Position numbers and translations under genes: made by a program | Notes under the pieces: model-generated | Told to the model about the DNA's origin: nothing | The model's database searches: none | Seen by the model: only the letters and a program-made list of their open reading frames with translations | Source: Alphaproteobacteria bacterium | GTDB taxonomy: Bacteria; Pseudomonadota; Alphaproteobacteria; UBA6615 | DNA length: 6,784 nt | Direction: 5' to 3' | Assembly (NCBI GenBank): GCA_030831135.1 | Contig: JAURLR010000240.1 | Coordinates: 1 to 6,784, forward strand | Part shown: one piece after another, positions 1 to 6,292 of the stretch | Layout: every line of letters starts with the position of its first letter | How positions within the stretch are numbered: the stretch's first letter is position 1

Positions 1-169
1 AAAGGCTCTGCAGGCCTGCCGCCGCCATCTCGGGACCACCGATGCCCGACACCTGGATATCCCCCTCGGCGCGCAGGGCCTCGATCAGCCGGGCACCGAT
101 CACATCACCGGAAGGTTCACCGGCGCTGAGGTAGACATGCAAGGGCGCTTGCGATGCGGTCGTGCTCAT
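1..169 (-). CDS. lpxB: Lipid-A-disaccharide synthase LpxB, N-terminal 56 residues (cut by window edge)
   Basis: LpxB is a peripheral inner-membrane glycosyltransferase (family GT19). It condenses UDP-2,3-diacylglucosamine with lipid X to give the beta-1,6-linked lipid A disaccharide and UDP. Only the first 56 codons are present and the frame runs open off the left edge. I translated these by hand: the protein starts MSTTASQAPLHVYLSAGEPS and shows the family's N-terminal GEPSGD motif at residues 17-22, followed by a GIGGPEM segment at 42-48 and a GLQSL segment at 52-56. Both match the usual LpxB start, where a Rossmann-like beta strand precedes the GExSGD loop. The ATG at 169-167 overlaps the lpxI stop as ATGA. 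No Shine-Dalgarno sequence is visible before it, so translation is probably coupled to lpxI. The catalytic and UDP-binding C-terminal half lies outside the window, so its integrity cannot be judged. Confidence 0.96.
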   Translation of the reverse strand, partial: MSTTASQAPLHVYLSAGEPSGDVIGARLIEALRAEGDIQVSGIGGPEMAAAGLQSL

Positions 170-1014
170 GAGGCCGGGTCGTTGTCCGTCAAGAAATCAC
201 CCGGGTGAATTCCAATGACGAACATCCCGGCTTCGTCGGCCTCCGCCACAACCTTGTCGCGCTCGAACACGAGCGTCGCGCCGGCTGCCACGGCAATCCC
301 CGCCAGTCCGGAGTCGCGGGCCGCCCGGATTGTCTCCGGACCGATGGCAGGCATATCTGCGCGGGTTTCCTGACCGGGCTTGGGCAGCTTGACCATGACG
401 CCGCCCCGTCCTTCCCGGCGCAGCGGTCCGCAACGTTCGAGCAAGGCCCGCGTGCCCTCTGCGGCCTCAAGCCCCAGGACGATCCCCTGCTGCACAACAA
501 CAGCCTGACCGATATCGAGCGGGCCGGTCGCACGCAGCACCTTCACACCGTATGCGATGTCGGCGGCGACGTTCTCGTCCGGCTGAAAACCCCCAAAGGG
601 GCCCTCCGGAGCGGCCAGATCGGCGAGGACCTCCTCAGCACCAACAACGCGGAATCCCTCTTCTTCTTCCAGAGCCCGCACGATTGCCCCCAGCAGGCCA
701 TCATCGCCCTTGTTGAGGAGCCCCATGCCGAGAAATTTCGCAGCACGGCGATCGGGACGGAGTTCACGCAGGGTCGGCCGGCGCACCGGACCGGCCATGA
801 CGATCTCGCCAACCCCTTGTGCGCGCAGATGATCGAGAGCCTGACCGGCTGCGCCCAGGCGAACCCAGGCATGCGGGGTGTCACCTATGACATTGGGATC
901 GGCCTGTCCTTCGAAGGCCACCACAAAGACAGGTCGCTGACTGGCGCGGCAGGCTTCAACGAGGTAACCGGGCAACGGGCCACCGCCCGCAAGAATCCCG
1001 AGCTTAACCGCCAT
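166..1014 (-). CDS. lpxI: UDP-2,3-diacylglucosamine pyrophosphatase LpxI (DUF1009 family)
   Basis: LpxI hydrolyses UDP-2,3-diacylglucosamine to lipid X and UMP in lipid A synthesis, the step done by the unrelated LpxH in gamma- and betaproteobacteria. The family was characterised in Caulobacter crescentus, where water attacks the beta-phosphorus. The 282-residue product has the family's usual length. Visible hallmarks are the N-terminal LGILAGGG strand and loop (residues 5-12), NKGDDGLL (101-108), EEEGFRVVGAEEVL (117-130), QQGIVLGLEAAEGTRALL (175-192) and KLPKPGQETRADMPAIG (209-225). D220 in the last motif is probably the equivalent of the catalytically important Asp225 of the Caulobacter enzyme; this alignment is from memory. 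The ATG at 1014 was chosen because the family begins MxxKLG.LAGGG. The open frame extends upstream to a TTG at 1062, but that would add 16 unconserved residues inside lpxA. The gene overlaps the lpxA end by 11 bp and the lpxB start by 4 bp. Confidence 0.96.
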   Translation of the reverse strand: MAVKLGILAGGGPLPGYLVEACRASQRPVFVVAFEGQADPNVIGDTPHAWVRLGAAGQALDHLRAQGVGEIVMAGPVRRPTLRELRPDRRAAKFLGMGLLNKGDDGLLGAIVRALEEEEGFRVVGAEEVLADLAAPEGPFGGFQPDENVAADIAYGVKVLRATGPLDIGQAVVVQQGIVLGLEAAEGTRALLERCGPLRREGRGGVMVKLPKPGQETRADMPAIGPETIRAARDSGLAGIAVAAGATLVFERDKVVAEADEAGMFVIGIHPGDFLTDNDPAS

Positions 1015-1804
1015 TGGCCGTTTTGGGCTGCAGGATCGCACGCGATGAATCCGCGCGAACAAAGTTCACGACGTCCATCACGGCTTCATTCTCACCATAG
1101 AGTTCCACCACGGCGTCCACGCGTTCCTGCATGGTCCCCTCCTGGGCAAACAGAAGGCGATAGGCGGTACGCAAGGTGTTGATCCCCTCGCGGGAAAAAT
1201 CACGCCGCTGCAGGCCAACCAGATTGAGACCGCGCAGCCGCGCCCGGTCGCCCTGTGCCTGACCATAGGGGATCAGATCCTGCTCGATGCCCGACATACC
1301 ACCGATCATGGCATGGGCTCCGATGCGCACGAACTGATGCACAGCAGACAAACCGCCGATAATCGCAAAATCGCCGACCGTGACGTGCCCGGCAATCGTG
1401 GCATTGTTGGCGAGGATCACGTGATTTCCGACAATGCAATCATGCGCAACATGGGTCCCGACCATGAAGAGGCAGTCATCTCCGACCCGGGTCACCAGGC
1501 CGCCGCCAGCGGTCCCGGGATTCATGGTCACATGCTCGCGGATTGTGGTCCGTTCGCCGATGATCAGCTCTGACTCTTCACCGCCATATTTCAGATCCTG
1601 TGGCGCAAGACCAATGGATGCGAAGGGGAATATCTCGGACTGCGCGCCAATGCGCGTACGACCGCCCACGACCACATGGCTGTGCAGGCGAACGCCATCG
1701 CCCAGCGACACCCCGGATCCGACAACGCTGTATGGTCCGACTGAAACGTCTGAACCGATTTCCGCGCCATCCTCAATGATGGCCGTCGGGTGAATTGAGG
1801 TCAT
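1004..1804 (-). CDS. lpxA: UDP-N-acetylglucosamine O-acyltransferase LpxA
   Basis: LpxA is the cytoplasmic enzyme for the first lipid A step: transfer of an (R)-3-hydroxyacyl chain from ACP to the 3-OH of UDP-GlcNAc. The 266 residues match the family (262 in E. coli). Residues 1 to about 190 form the left-handed parallel beta-helix, seen as many imperfect hexapeptide repeats starting at IHPTAIIEDGAEIG. The catalytic histidine is H121 in THVAHDCIVGNHVILANNAT, aligning with E. coli H125. The VHQF (155-158) and GGMSG (168-172) segments are conserved, with G169 aligning with E. coli G173, the hydrocarbon-ruler residue. Residues from about 195 form the C-terminal helical domain. The ATG at 1804-1802 directly abuts the fabZ TGA (1807-1805). 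A GGA seven bases upstream, inside the fabZ end, is a plausible weak ribosome site. The end overlaps lpxI by 11 bp. Confidence 0.98.
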   Translation of the reverse strand: MTSIHPTAIIEDGAEIGSDVSVGPYSVVGSGVSLGDGVRLHSHVVVGGRTRIGAQSEIFPFASIGLAPQDLKYGGEESELIIGERTTIREHVTMNPGTAGGGLVTRVGDDCLFMVGTHVAHDCIVGNHVILANNATIAGHVTVGDFAIIGGLSAVHQFVRIGAHAMIGGMSGIEQDLIPYGQAQGDRARLRGLNLVGLQRRDFSREGINTLRTAYRLLFAQEGTMQERVDAVVELYGENEAVMDVVNFVRADSSRAILQPKTANGG

Positions 1805-2287
1805 TCAGGCATCCATGATCATCGCGGAATAGGTCGCTTCGGCAACCGTCACGTCACCCACTTTGGCAACGCCATTGAACTTCCAGACATTGCCGCGATT
1901 GCGTTGAATGGAAACAAACAATTTGACCTGATCGCCAGGGACGACCGGTTTGCGGAACCGCGCATCGTCGATCGTCATGAAGTAGACGAGCTTGCCAAGT
2001 GCTTCTTTACCAAGCGTTTCAACAACGAGAACTGCCGCAGTCTGAGCCATGGCCTCAATGATCAACACGCCCGGCATCACCGGACGAACCGGAAAATGGC
2101 CGACGAAGAACGGCTCATTGATCGTGACATTCTTGATGCCGGTCGCACTCTCGCGCACCACGATATCTTCCACGCGGTCGATCATGAGGAACGGCTGGCG
2201 ATGGGGAATCATCTCCATCACTTCAAGAATATCGACCGCTTCGCGAGCGTTGTCGTTGTATTGAGAGTGTTCGACTTTAGTGTCCAT
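1805..2287 (-). CDS. fabZ: 3-hydroxyacyl-[acyl-carrier-protein] dehydratase FabZ
   Basis: FabZ is a cytoplasmic hotdog-fold dehydratase of type II fatty acid synthesis that converts (R)-3-hydroxyacyl-ACP to trans-2-enoyl-ACP. It competes with LpxA and LpxD for the same hydroxyacyl-ACP pool, which is the usual explanation for its place among lpx genes. The 160-residue protein shows the family core PHRQPFLMIDRV (28-39) and the active-site stretch GHFPVRPVMPGVLIIEAMAQ (63-82), with catalytic H64 and E78. The C-terminal VVPGD segment (115-119) is also typical. About 18 N-terminal residues precede the conserved core, slightly more than in E. coli FabZ (151 aa). The next in-frame ATG (M24) would trim part of the core helix, so I keep the ATG at 2287-2285. 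The 29-bp gap from lpxD is AT-rich and has no good Shine-Dalgarno; the best is a weak GAACGG nine bases upstream. The stop codon abuts the lpxA start. Confidence 0.97.
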   Translation of the reverse strand: MDTKVEHSQYNDNAREAVDILEVMEMIPHRQPFLMIDRVEDIVVRESATGIKNVTINEPFFVGHFPVRPVMPGVLIIEAMAQTAAVLVVETLGKEALGKLVYFMTIDDARFRKPVVPGDQVKLFVSIQRNRGNVWKFNGVAKVGDVTVAEATYSAMIMDA

Positions 2288-2316
2288 GGCACAAAACCGT
2301 TCAATAAATTCTGTTG

Positions 2317-3345
2317 TCAGTCTTTGCGGTTACGATCTTTCGCAAGTTTCGCCAGTACCGCCGTCTGACGAAAAAATTCCTTCGCAGGGATTGCCGGGTT
2401 TCCGGCAAGTTTTGACCCGGGATCGGTATCACGCATGATCCCGCTGCGTGCCGCCAGTTGGGTCCCGGCCGCGATTGTCAGATGGCCCCCAACGCCCGAT
2501 TGTGCAGCGAGAACAACGAAATCCTGCATCGCCGTACTCCCCGCAACGCCAGCCTGCGCCACGATAACGCAACCCTGCCCCATCCGAACGTTGTGCCCGA
2601 TCTGCACCAGATTATCAATCTTGCAGCCATTGCCAATGACCGTGTCGGGACCGGCCCCCCGGTCAATCGTCGAGTTGGCACCAATTTCGACATCATCACC
2701 CACAATAACGCGGCCCAGCTGCGGCACATCCAGATGCCCTTGGGCGGACATGTCGAAGCCGAATCCCCGCGTGCCGATCCGCACACCGGCATGCAACTGG
2801 CACCTTGCCCCCACATCACAGAAGGTCAGACTGGCGTTCGGGCCAATTGTAGTGTCTTCGCCAACAGATACGCCCCGGCCGATCACAGCCCCGGGGCCAA
2901 TCTCGGCCCGCGCAGCGATACGGGCGCCCGCTTCAACGACGGCATTGGCACCGATCGACACGCCGTCGGCCACGACGGCTGCCGGATCTACAAAGGCTGC
3001 AGGATGCACACCTGACTCCGATGCCGCCGCGGGATAGAAGGCGTGCGCAATCCGGGCGTAAGCCCGATACGGTTTCGATGTCACGATCAGAACCATGCCC
3101 TCGGGGGCGCGGTCGGCGAAATCGGGCGCAACGATACAGGCCGCCGCCTTCGAAGACTCAAAGGCACCGACATATTTGCGATTGTCGAGAAAACTTATCT
3201 GTCCTTCGCCCGCCACATCCAGCGGCGCGACATCGACAACCGAAAGCGCCCCGTCTCCTTGCACCACGGCATCATCGCCGGCGCGCACAGCCAATTCCGC
3301 GATGGAAAACGGGCCCTTGTTGTCAAAAAAGCGAGGATCAGCCAT
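2317..3345 (-). CDS. lpxD: UDP-3-O-(3-hydroxyacyl)glucosamine N-acyltransferase LpxD
   Basis: LpxD performs the third lipid A step, adding an (R)-3-hydroxyacyl chain from ACP to the 2-amino group of UDP-3-O-acyl-glucosamine in the cytoplasm. The 342 residues match the family (341 in E. coli). Residues 1 to about 105 form the N-terminal uridine-binding domain, with the typical [13 protein letters not shown] stretch at 46-58. From about 112 ([14 protein letters not shown]) to 305 hexapeptide repeats build the left-handed beta-helix. Catalytic H251 lies in QIGHNV, matching H239 of E. coli, and GFGFD (194-198) and STIDRG (225-230) are family signatures. A C-terminal helix follows [12 protein letters not shown]. 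The ATG at 3345 is supported by the MADPRFF start, which I recall as common in alphaproteobacterial LpxD. It lacks a Shine-Dalgarno, and a seven-codon ORF overlaps it. The gene lies 20 bp after skp and 29 bp before fabZ. Confidence 0.98.
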   Translation of the reverse strand: MADPRFFDNKGPFSIAELAVRAGDDAVVQGDGALSVVDVAPLDVAGEGQISFLDNRKYVGAFESSKAAACIVAPDFADRAPEGMVLIVTSKPYRAYARIAHAFYPAAASESGVHPAAFVDPAAVVADGVSIGANAVVEAGARIAARAEIGPGAVIGRGVSVGEDTTIGPNASLTFCDVGARCQLHAGVRIGTRGFGFDMSAQGHLDVPQLGRVIVGDDVEIGANSTIDRGAGPDTVIGNGCKIDNLVQIGHNVRMGQGCVIVAQAGVAGSTAMQDFVVLAAQSGVGGHLTIAAGTQLAARSGIMRDTDPGSKLAGNPAIPAKEFFRQTAVLAKLAKDRNRKD

Positions 3346-3361
3346 GCGTGGAAATTTGCAT
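3338..3361 (-). other. Possible seven-codon leader ORF overlapping the lpxD start
   Basis: In the gap between skp and lpxD an ATG at 3361-3359 opens a tiny frame, MQISTHG, that ends at TGA 3340-3338, eight bases inside lpxD and out of frame with it. A GGAA at 3372-3369 sits seven bases before this ATG, whereas the lpxD ATG 16 bases downstream has no purine-rich ribosome site. This arrangement would allow ribosomes to terminate and restart at lpxD. Such a short ORF can easily arise by chance, and no conservation data are available here. Confidence 0.25.
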
Positions 3362-3365
3362 ATCG

Positions 3366-3932
3366 CTATTCCGACCGCTCAAGTGCCATGTCGACTTCGG
3401 TCAACCGGGCATTGAGACGCTTGAGCGCTTCTTCACTGATATTGAAAGAATCGACCGCGACGACAATCTGCGAACGCGGCAGGACCAGATTAACACCCAG
3501 TTCCTCGGCCAGCTTGCCGATCTCTTCAAACAGGACGATCTGGATCCGCTGCATCGTCTGGGCCATGCCCCGGTCCAGGGTTTGTCGCAGGGATCGCGCG
3601 CGCTGCTGAAGCGCGGCGGCGCGCTGTTGCAGGGCCTGCCGATCTTCTGCGTATTTCTCGGGCGACAAGAGTGCCCTTTGCTGCTGCAAACTCTGCTCTT
3701 CCGAGCGCAGCTTTTCCTCTTCTTGCGCGATATCCTGCTGCAAATCCTTTGCGATCACGTCGATCTGGCTACGCGCAGACTTCACCGCCAGTGAATCCCG
3801 CATCACTGCCTCGACATCCACGATCGCAATCGAAGGAACCGGCGGTTTGGATACACTCTGGGCCGAAGCCGGATGAATTGCCGCGATCGAAAGACCGAGG
3901 GCCAATGCAACGGCAAGTCGCATGCGTGTCAT
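3366..3932 (-). CDS. skp: Periplasmic outer-membrane-protein chaperone Skp/OmpH family
   Basis: Skp-family proteins form periplasmic trimers whose coiled-coil arms hold unfolded outer-membrane proteins between the Sec translocon and the BAM complex. The 188-residue product begins with a clear signal peptide: TRMR charged start, hydrophobic core 6-18, and probable cleavage after ASA at 22-24. A short beta segment, [13 protein letters not shown] (35-47), matches the family's body domain. It is followed by a charged, Gln/Glu/Arg-rich helical stretch (about 50-130) with alternating LQQR-type units typical of the coiled-coil arms. The chain then returns to a beta-forming [16 protein letters not shown] segment (145-160) that closes the body. 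It is somewhat longer than mature E. coli Skp, mostly at the C-terminus. The ATG at 3932 is favoured over M4 by GGAG seven bases upstream. It follows bamA by 12 bp, the classic chaperone/insertase pairing. Sequence in this family is poorly conserved, so the call rests on architecture and context. Confidence 0.9.
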   Translation of the reverse strand: MTRMRLAVALALGLSIAAIHPASAQSVSKPPVPSIAIVDVEAVMRDSLAVKSARSQIDVIAKDLQQDIAQEEEKLRSEEQSLQQQRALLSPEKYAEDRQALQQRAAALQQRARSLRQTLDRGMAQTMQRIQIVLFEEIGKLAEELGVNLVLPRSQIVVAVDSFNISEEALKRLNARLTEVDMALERSE

Positions 3933-3939
3933 GTCTTCG

Positions 3940-3943
3940 CTCC
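3940..3943 (-). promoter_or_regulatory. Ribosome binding site for skp
   Basis: The minus strand reads CGGAGCGAAGAC immediately before the skp ATG, placing GGAG seven bases from the start codon. It lies wholly within the 12-bp bamA/skp gap and decides in favour of the first ATG (3932) over the second (3923). Confidence 0.7.
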
Positions 3944-3944
3944 G

Positions 3945-6242
3945 CTAGAACCGGGTTCCAAAGCTGAAACTGAAGAACTCTGTTTTATCATAATCTTCTT
4001 TCAGGATCGCACGGGTGAGGTTGATTCGGATCGGTCCGGCAGGTGACGCCCAGCCAAGACCAATGCCCATCGTCGCGCGCAACGACGCATCGTCCTCGAT
4101 ATTGGGGAACGGATCATCATTCCCCCAGACCGAACCGACATCCGAGAAGACTGCGCCCCTGATATCGAATTCCTCTGGCAATCCCAGCGGGAACTGAACT
4201 TCGGCAGAAGCGCGGTAGAATTTCGTACCACCCAAAGAGTCGTCACTCGAAACATCGCTCGGACCAACACCACCATTCTTGAACCCGCGGAAGCTGTTGC
4301 CGCCAAGGAAGAAACGTTCGGAAATCCGAATCTCGTCATCAAGTTCGTTGATGATCCCGGCTGATCCCTCAAGGCTTCCCACAAAGGACGAACTGAACAG
4401 GGATTCATAAACGCCCCCACCCACTTCGTTGCGCAGGAATCTTTCGGTTCCGCCAAGGCCGGCCACATCGATGTCGTACCTCAGATAATAGCCGTCGGTC
4501 GGGCTGAACCGGCTGTTCCGGGCGTCGTAAAAGAATTCGTTTCCGATCGCGGAGGTTGAGAAGGTTCCCACCTCTGCCCGAATCGCCGGCGACGCATCGG
4601 TCGCAACGTTGTCAATCTTGTCGCGCGAAAACGTATAGCGGGCCGTGTGCCGGAGCTTTGGTCCGAGTTGATACCCGGCCCTCAGGCCAAAGCCCGCCTC
4701 ATCCTCTTCGAAGGAGGAGCGATCCCCGAAATCCGTCGTGCGATAGAACACATCAAATCCGGCAGACAACTCACGGCCCAGAAAATAGGGTTCCGTAAAA
4801 CTCAGATCGACCTGTTGCTGCTTGGTCGCCAGGGTCGTGCTCAATCGCAAATCCTGCCCACGCCCGAGCAGGTTCCGTTCCCGGATGGTGAGATCGGTCA
4901 GCGCACCTGCGGTCGAGGAGAAACCCGCACCAATCGAGAGCTCACCCGTTGACTGCTCCTGCACGTCAACACTGACAATGGTGCGATCGGGCGCACTGCC
5001 CGGATTGTTGTTCACATCAACGCGCGAGAAGAAGCCCAGATCCTGAAGCCTTTGTCGTGTGCGTCGCAGCTTGGCGGTATTGAAGGCATCGCCCTCGTCC
5101 AGGGTGAACTCCCTGCGAATGACCTTGTCCAGCGTGCGCACGTTGCCGCCAATATCAATACGCTCGACAAATACGCGCGGGCCCTCACGCACTTCGTAGG
5201 TCACATCAATGGTCAGGGCTTCCCGATCCCGATTGACTCGTGGGCGCACATCAACGAACGCAAATCCACGCTCACCGAGCACATCGGTGATCGCCTGGAC
5301 CGTGTTCTCGACTTCGTTGGCGTTGTAGATATCCCCGGTCTCAGAGGTGATCTCGGTGGTCAGATCTTCTGCCTCCAGACCGCGCAACTGGATGGAGACA
5401 TCCAGTTCACCGAATGTGTAGAGAGGCCCCTCTTCCAGTGTAAAAGTCACGAGAAAGTCTTCGCGGTCCTCGGTCAGCTCCGCGATGGCGGACAACACAA
5501 GAAAATCGGCATGACCTTCGGAGAGATAGAACCGGCGCAGCAATTCGCGGTCGAAGGACAGGCGATCGGGATCGTATGTGTCGTTGCTCGACAGGAAATT
5601 ATAGAAGTTGGATTCCGTCGTCTGAATGACGTCGCGCAGTTCACCATCGGAAAACTCGGCGTTCCCGATGAAATTGATCGCCCGAATGCCGGTCGCACCG
5701 CCCTCGTTGATTTCAAACACCAGATCAACCCGGTTTTCGGGAAGCTGGATCACCTTGGGATCAACCGTTGCCGCAAACCGCCCGGAACGGCGATAGACGT
5801 CCAGCAGGCGCTGCACATCGCTCTGCACCTTGGTGCGGGTGTACACGACCCGAGGACGCAATGTGACTTCGGACTCGAGCACCTCATCGTTGAGCTTGCG
5901 ATTGCCCTCAAACGCAATGCGGTTGATGATCGGGTTCTCGACCACCTGGACAACGACCGAACGGCCTTCGCGTCGCAGGGTCACATCGGCAAACAGTCCG
6001 GTGTTGAAAAGGTTCTTGAGGGATTCATCGACTTTTTCGGGGCTGTAAATATCACCCGGTTTCAACTGCATGTAGGAGTTGACCGTCGTGGGATCGATCC
6101 GCTGGGTTCCCACCACCCGAATTTCCTCGATTACGGAACCACCACCGGTCTGCCCGATCACAGGCGACAGGGCCGCAGCACCGACGAACAGAACGCCCGC
6201 CAGGAAACTCGATACCGAAAACTTCAATAAGCGGGAAATCAC
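3945..6242 (-). CDS. bamA: Outer-membrane protein assembly factor BamA (Omp85 family)
   Basis: BamA is the central subunit of the BAM complex and folds and inserts beta-barrel proteins into the outer membrane. The 765-residue product has a signal peptide (hydrophobic 12-25, likely cleavage after VIG, residues 28-30). Five POTRA domains follow, at roughly 36-105, 105-182, 185-272, 275-354 and 357-430, each opening with an I-x-x-I/V-x-x-x-G-type strand such as IEEIRVVG, INRIAFEG and VERIDIGG. The C-terminal barrel spans about 433-765. It carries the FRGF motif (651-654) of the barrel-internal loop L6, equivalent to VRGF in E. coli, and ends in the aromatic beta-signal SFSFGTRF with terminal Phe. 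The start codon is GTG (6242-6240), supported by AGGGA seven bases upstream and by the signal peptide that follows. It lies 50 bp after rseP and 12 bp before skp. Length is close to the usual 750-810. Confidence 0.98.
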   Translation of the reverse strand: MISRLLKFSVSSFLAGVLFVGAAALSPVIGQTGGGSVIEEIRVVGTQRIDPTTVNSYMQLKPGDIYSPEKVDESLKNLFNTGLFADVTLRREGRSVVVQVVENPIINRIAFEGNRKLNDEVLESEVTLRPRVVYTRTKVQSDVQRLLDVYRRSGRFAATVDPKVIQLPENRVDLVFEINEGGATGIRAINFIGNAEFSDGELRDVIQTTESNFYNFLSSNDTYDPDRLSFDRELLRRFYLSEGHADFLVLSAIAELTEDREDFLVTFTLEEGPLYTFGELDVSIQLRGLEAEDLTTEITSETGDIYNANEVENTVQAITDVLGERGFAFVDVRPRVNRDREALTIDVTYEVREGPRVFVERIDIGGNVRTLDKVIRREFTLDEGDAFNTAKLRRTRQRLQDLGFFSRVDVNNNPGSAPDRTIVSVDVQEQSTGELSIGAGFSSTAGALTDLTIRERNLLGRGQDLRLSTTLATKQQQVDLSFTEPYFLGRELSAGFDVFYRTTDFGDRSSFEEDEAGFGLRAGYQLGPKLRHTARYTFSRDKIDNVATDASPAIRAEVGTFSTSAIGNEFFYDARNSRFSPTDGYYLRYDIDVAGLGGTERFLRNEVGGGVYESLFSSSFVGSLEGSAGIINELDDEIRISERFFLGGNSFRGFKNGGVGPSDVSSDDSLGGTKFYRASAEVQFPLGLPEEFDIRGAVFSDVGSVWGNDDPFPNIEDDASLRATMGIGLGWASPAGPIRINLTRAILKEDYDKTEFFSFSFGTRF

Positions 6243-6292
6243 ACGCTCGTCCCTGTTACCCAGTTGCCCGTTTCTGCTTTACGTGCAGAGCT
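6243..6292 (-). other. rseP-bamA intergenic gap, longest in the window
   Basis: These 50 bases hold the bamA ribosome site and a small inverted repeat (TCTGC at 6273-6277 pairing with GCAGA at 6285-6289, loop of seven). The stem is only five base pairs and no T-run follows, so it is not a credible intrinsic terminator. I see no -35/-10 pair of good quality. Read-through from rseP into bamA is therefore likely. Confidence 0.5.
6250..6254 (-). promoter_or_regulatory. Ribosome binding site for bamA (supports GTG start)
   Basis: AGGGA on the minus strand is seven bases upstream of the GTG at 6242-6240. No in-frame ATG occurs between the rseP stop and this GTG, and the signal peptide begins right after it, so the GTG is the natural start. 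Confidence 0.65.

Noticed and set aside
1015..1062. A longer LpxI starting at the upstream TTG (1062).
   Set aside because: The 16 extra residues are Arg-rich and unlike the family start. They lie in the lpxA coding end, and the ATG at 1014 begins exactly at the conserved KLGILAGGG strand.
205..1182. A 325-codon open frame on the plus strand opposite lpxI and the end of lpxA.
   Set aside because: It is in register with lpxI codons over most of its length, so it is a shadow of GC-biased codon use. It crosses a gene boundary without any ribosome site or recognisable motif.
2288..2345. A possible promoter in the AT-rich lpxD/fabZ junction (CTGACA as a -35-like box).
   Set aside because: No matching -10 box is found at 16-18 bp spacing; the AT-richness of a 29-bp gap alone is not evidence.
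2435..3037. Plus-strand frames opposite lpxD, rich in Pro, Thr, Ala and Ile.
   Set aside because: The composition is the antisense image of the Gly/Val/Ile hexapeptide repeats of LpxD. The repetitive look comes from the beta-helix repeats, not from a separate gene.
5052..6230. A 392-codon open frame on the plus strand opposite the BamA POTRA region.
   Set aside because: Its codons are exact reverse complements of bamA codons (same register). That frame stays open whenever TTA, CTA and TCA codons are rare in the sense gene. bamA is unmistakable on the other strand, and the antisense product resembles no family I know.
6273..6289. A possible intrinsic terminator between rseP and bamA.
   Set aside because: The stem is only five base pairs and no T-run follows on the minus strand.
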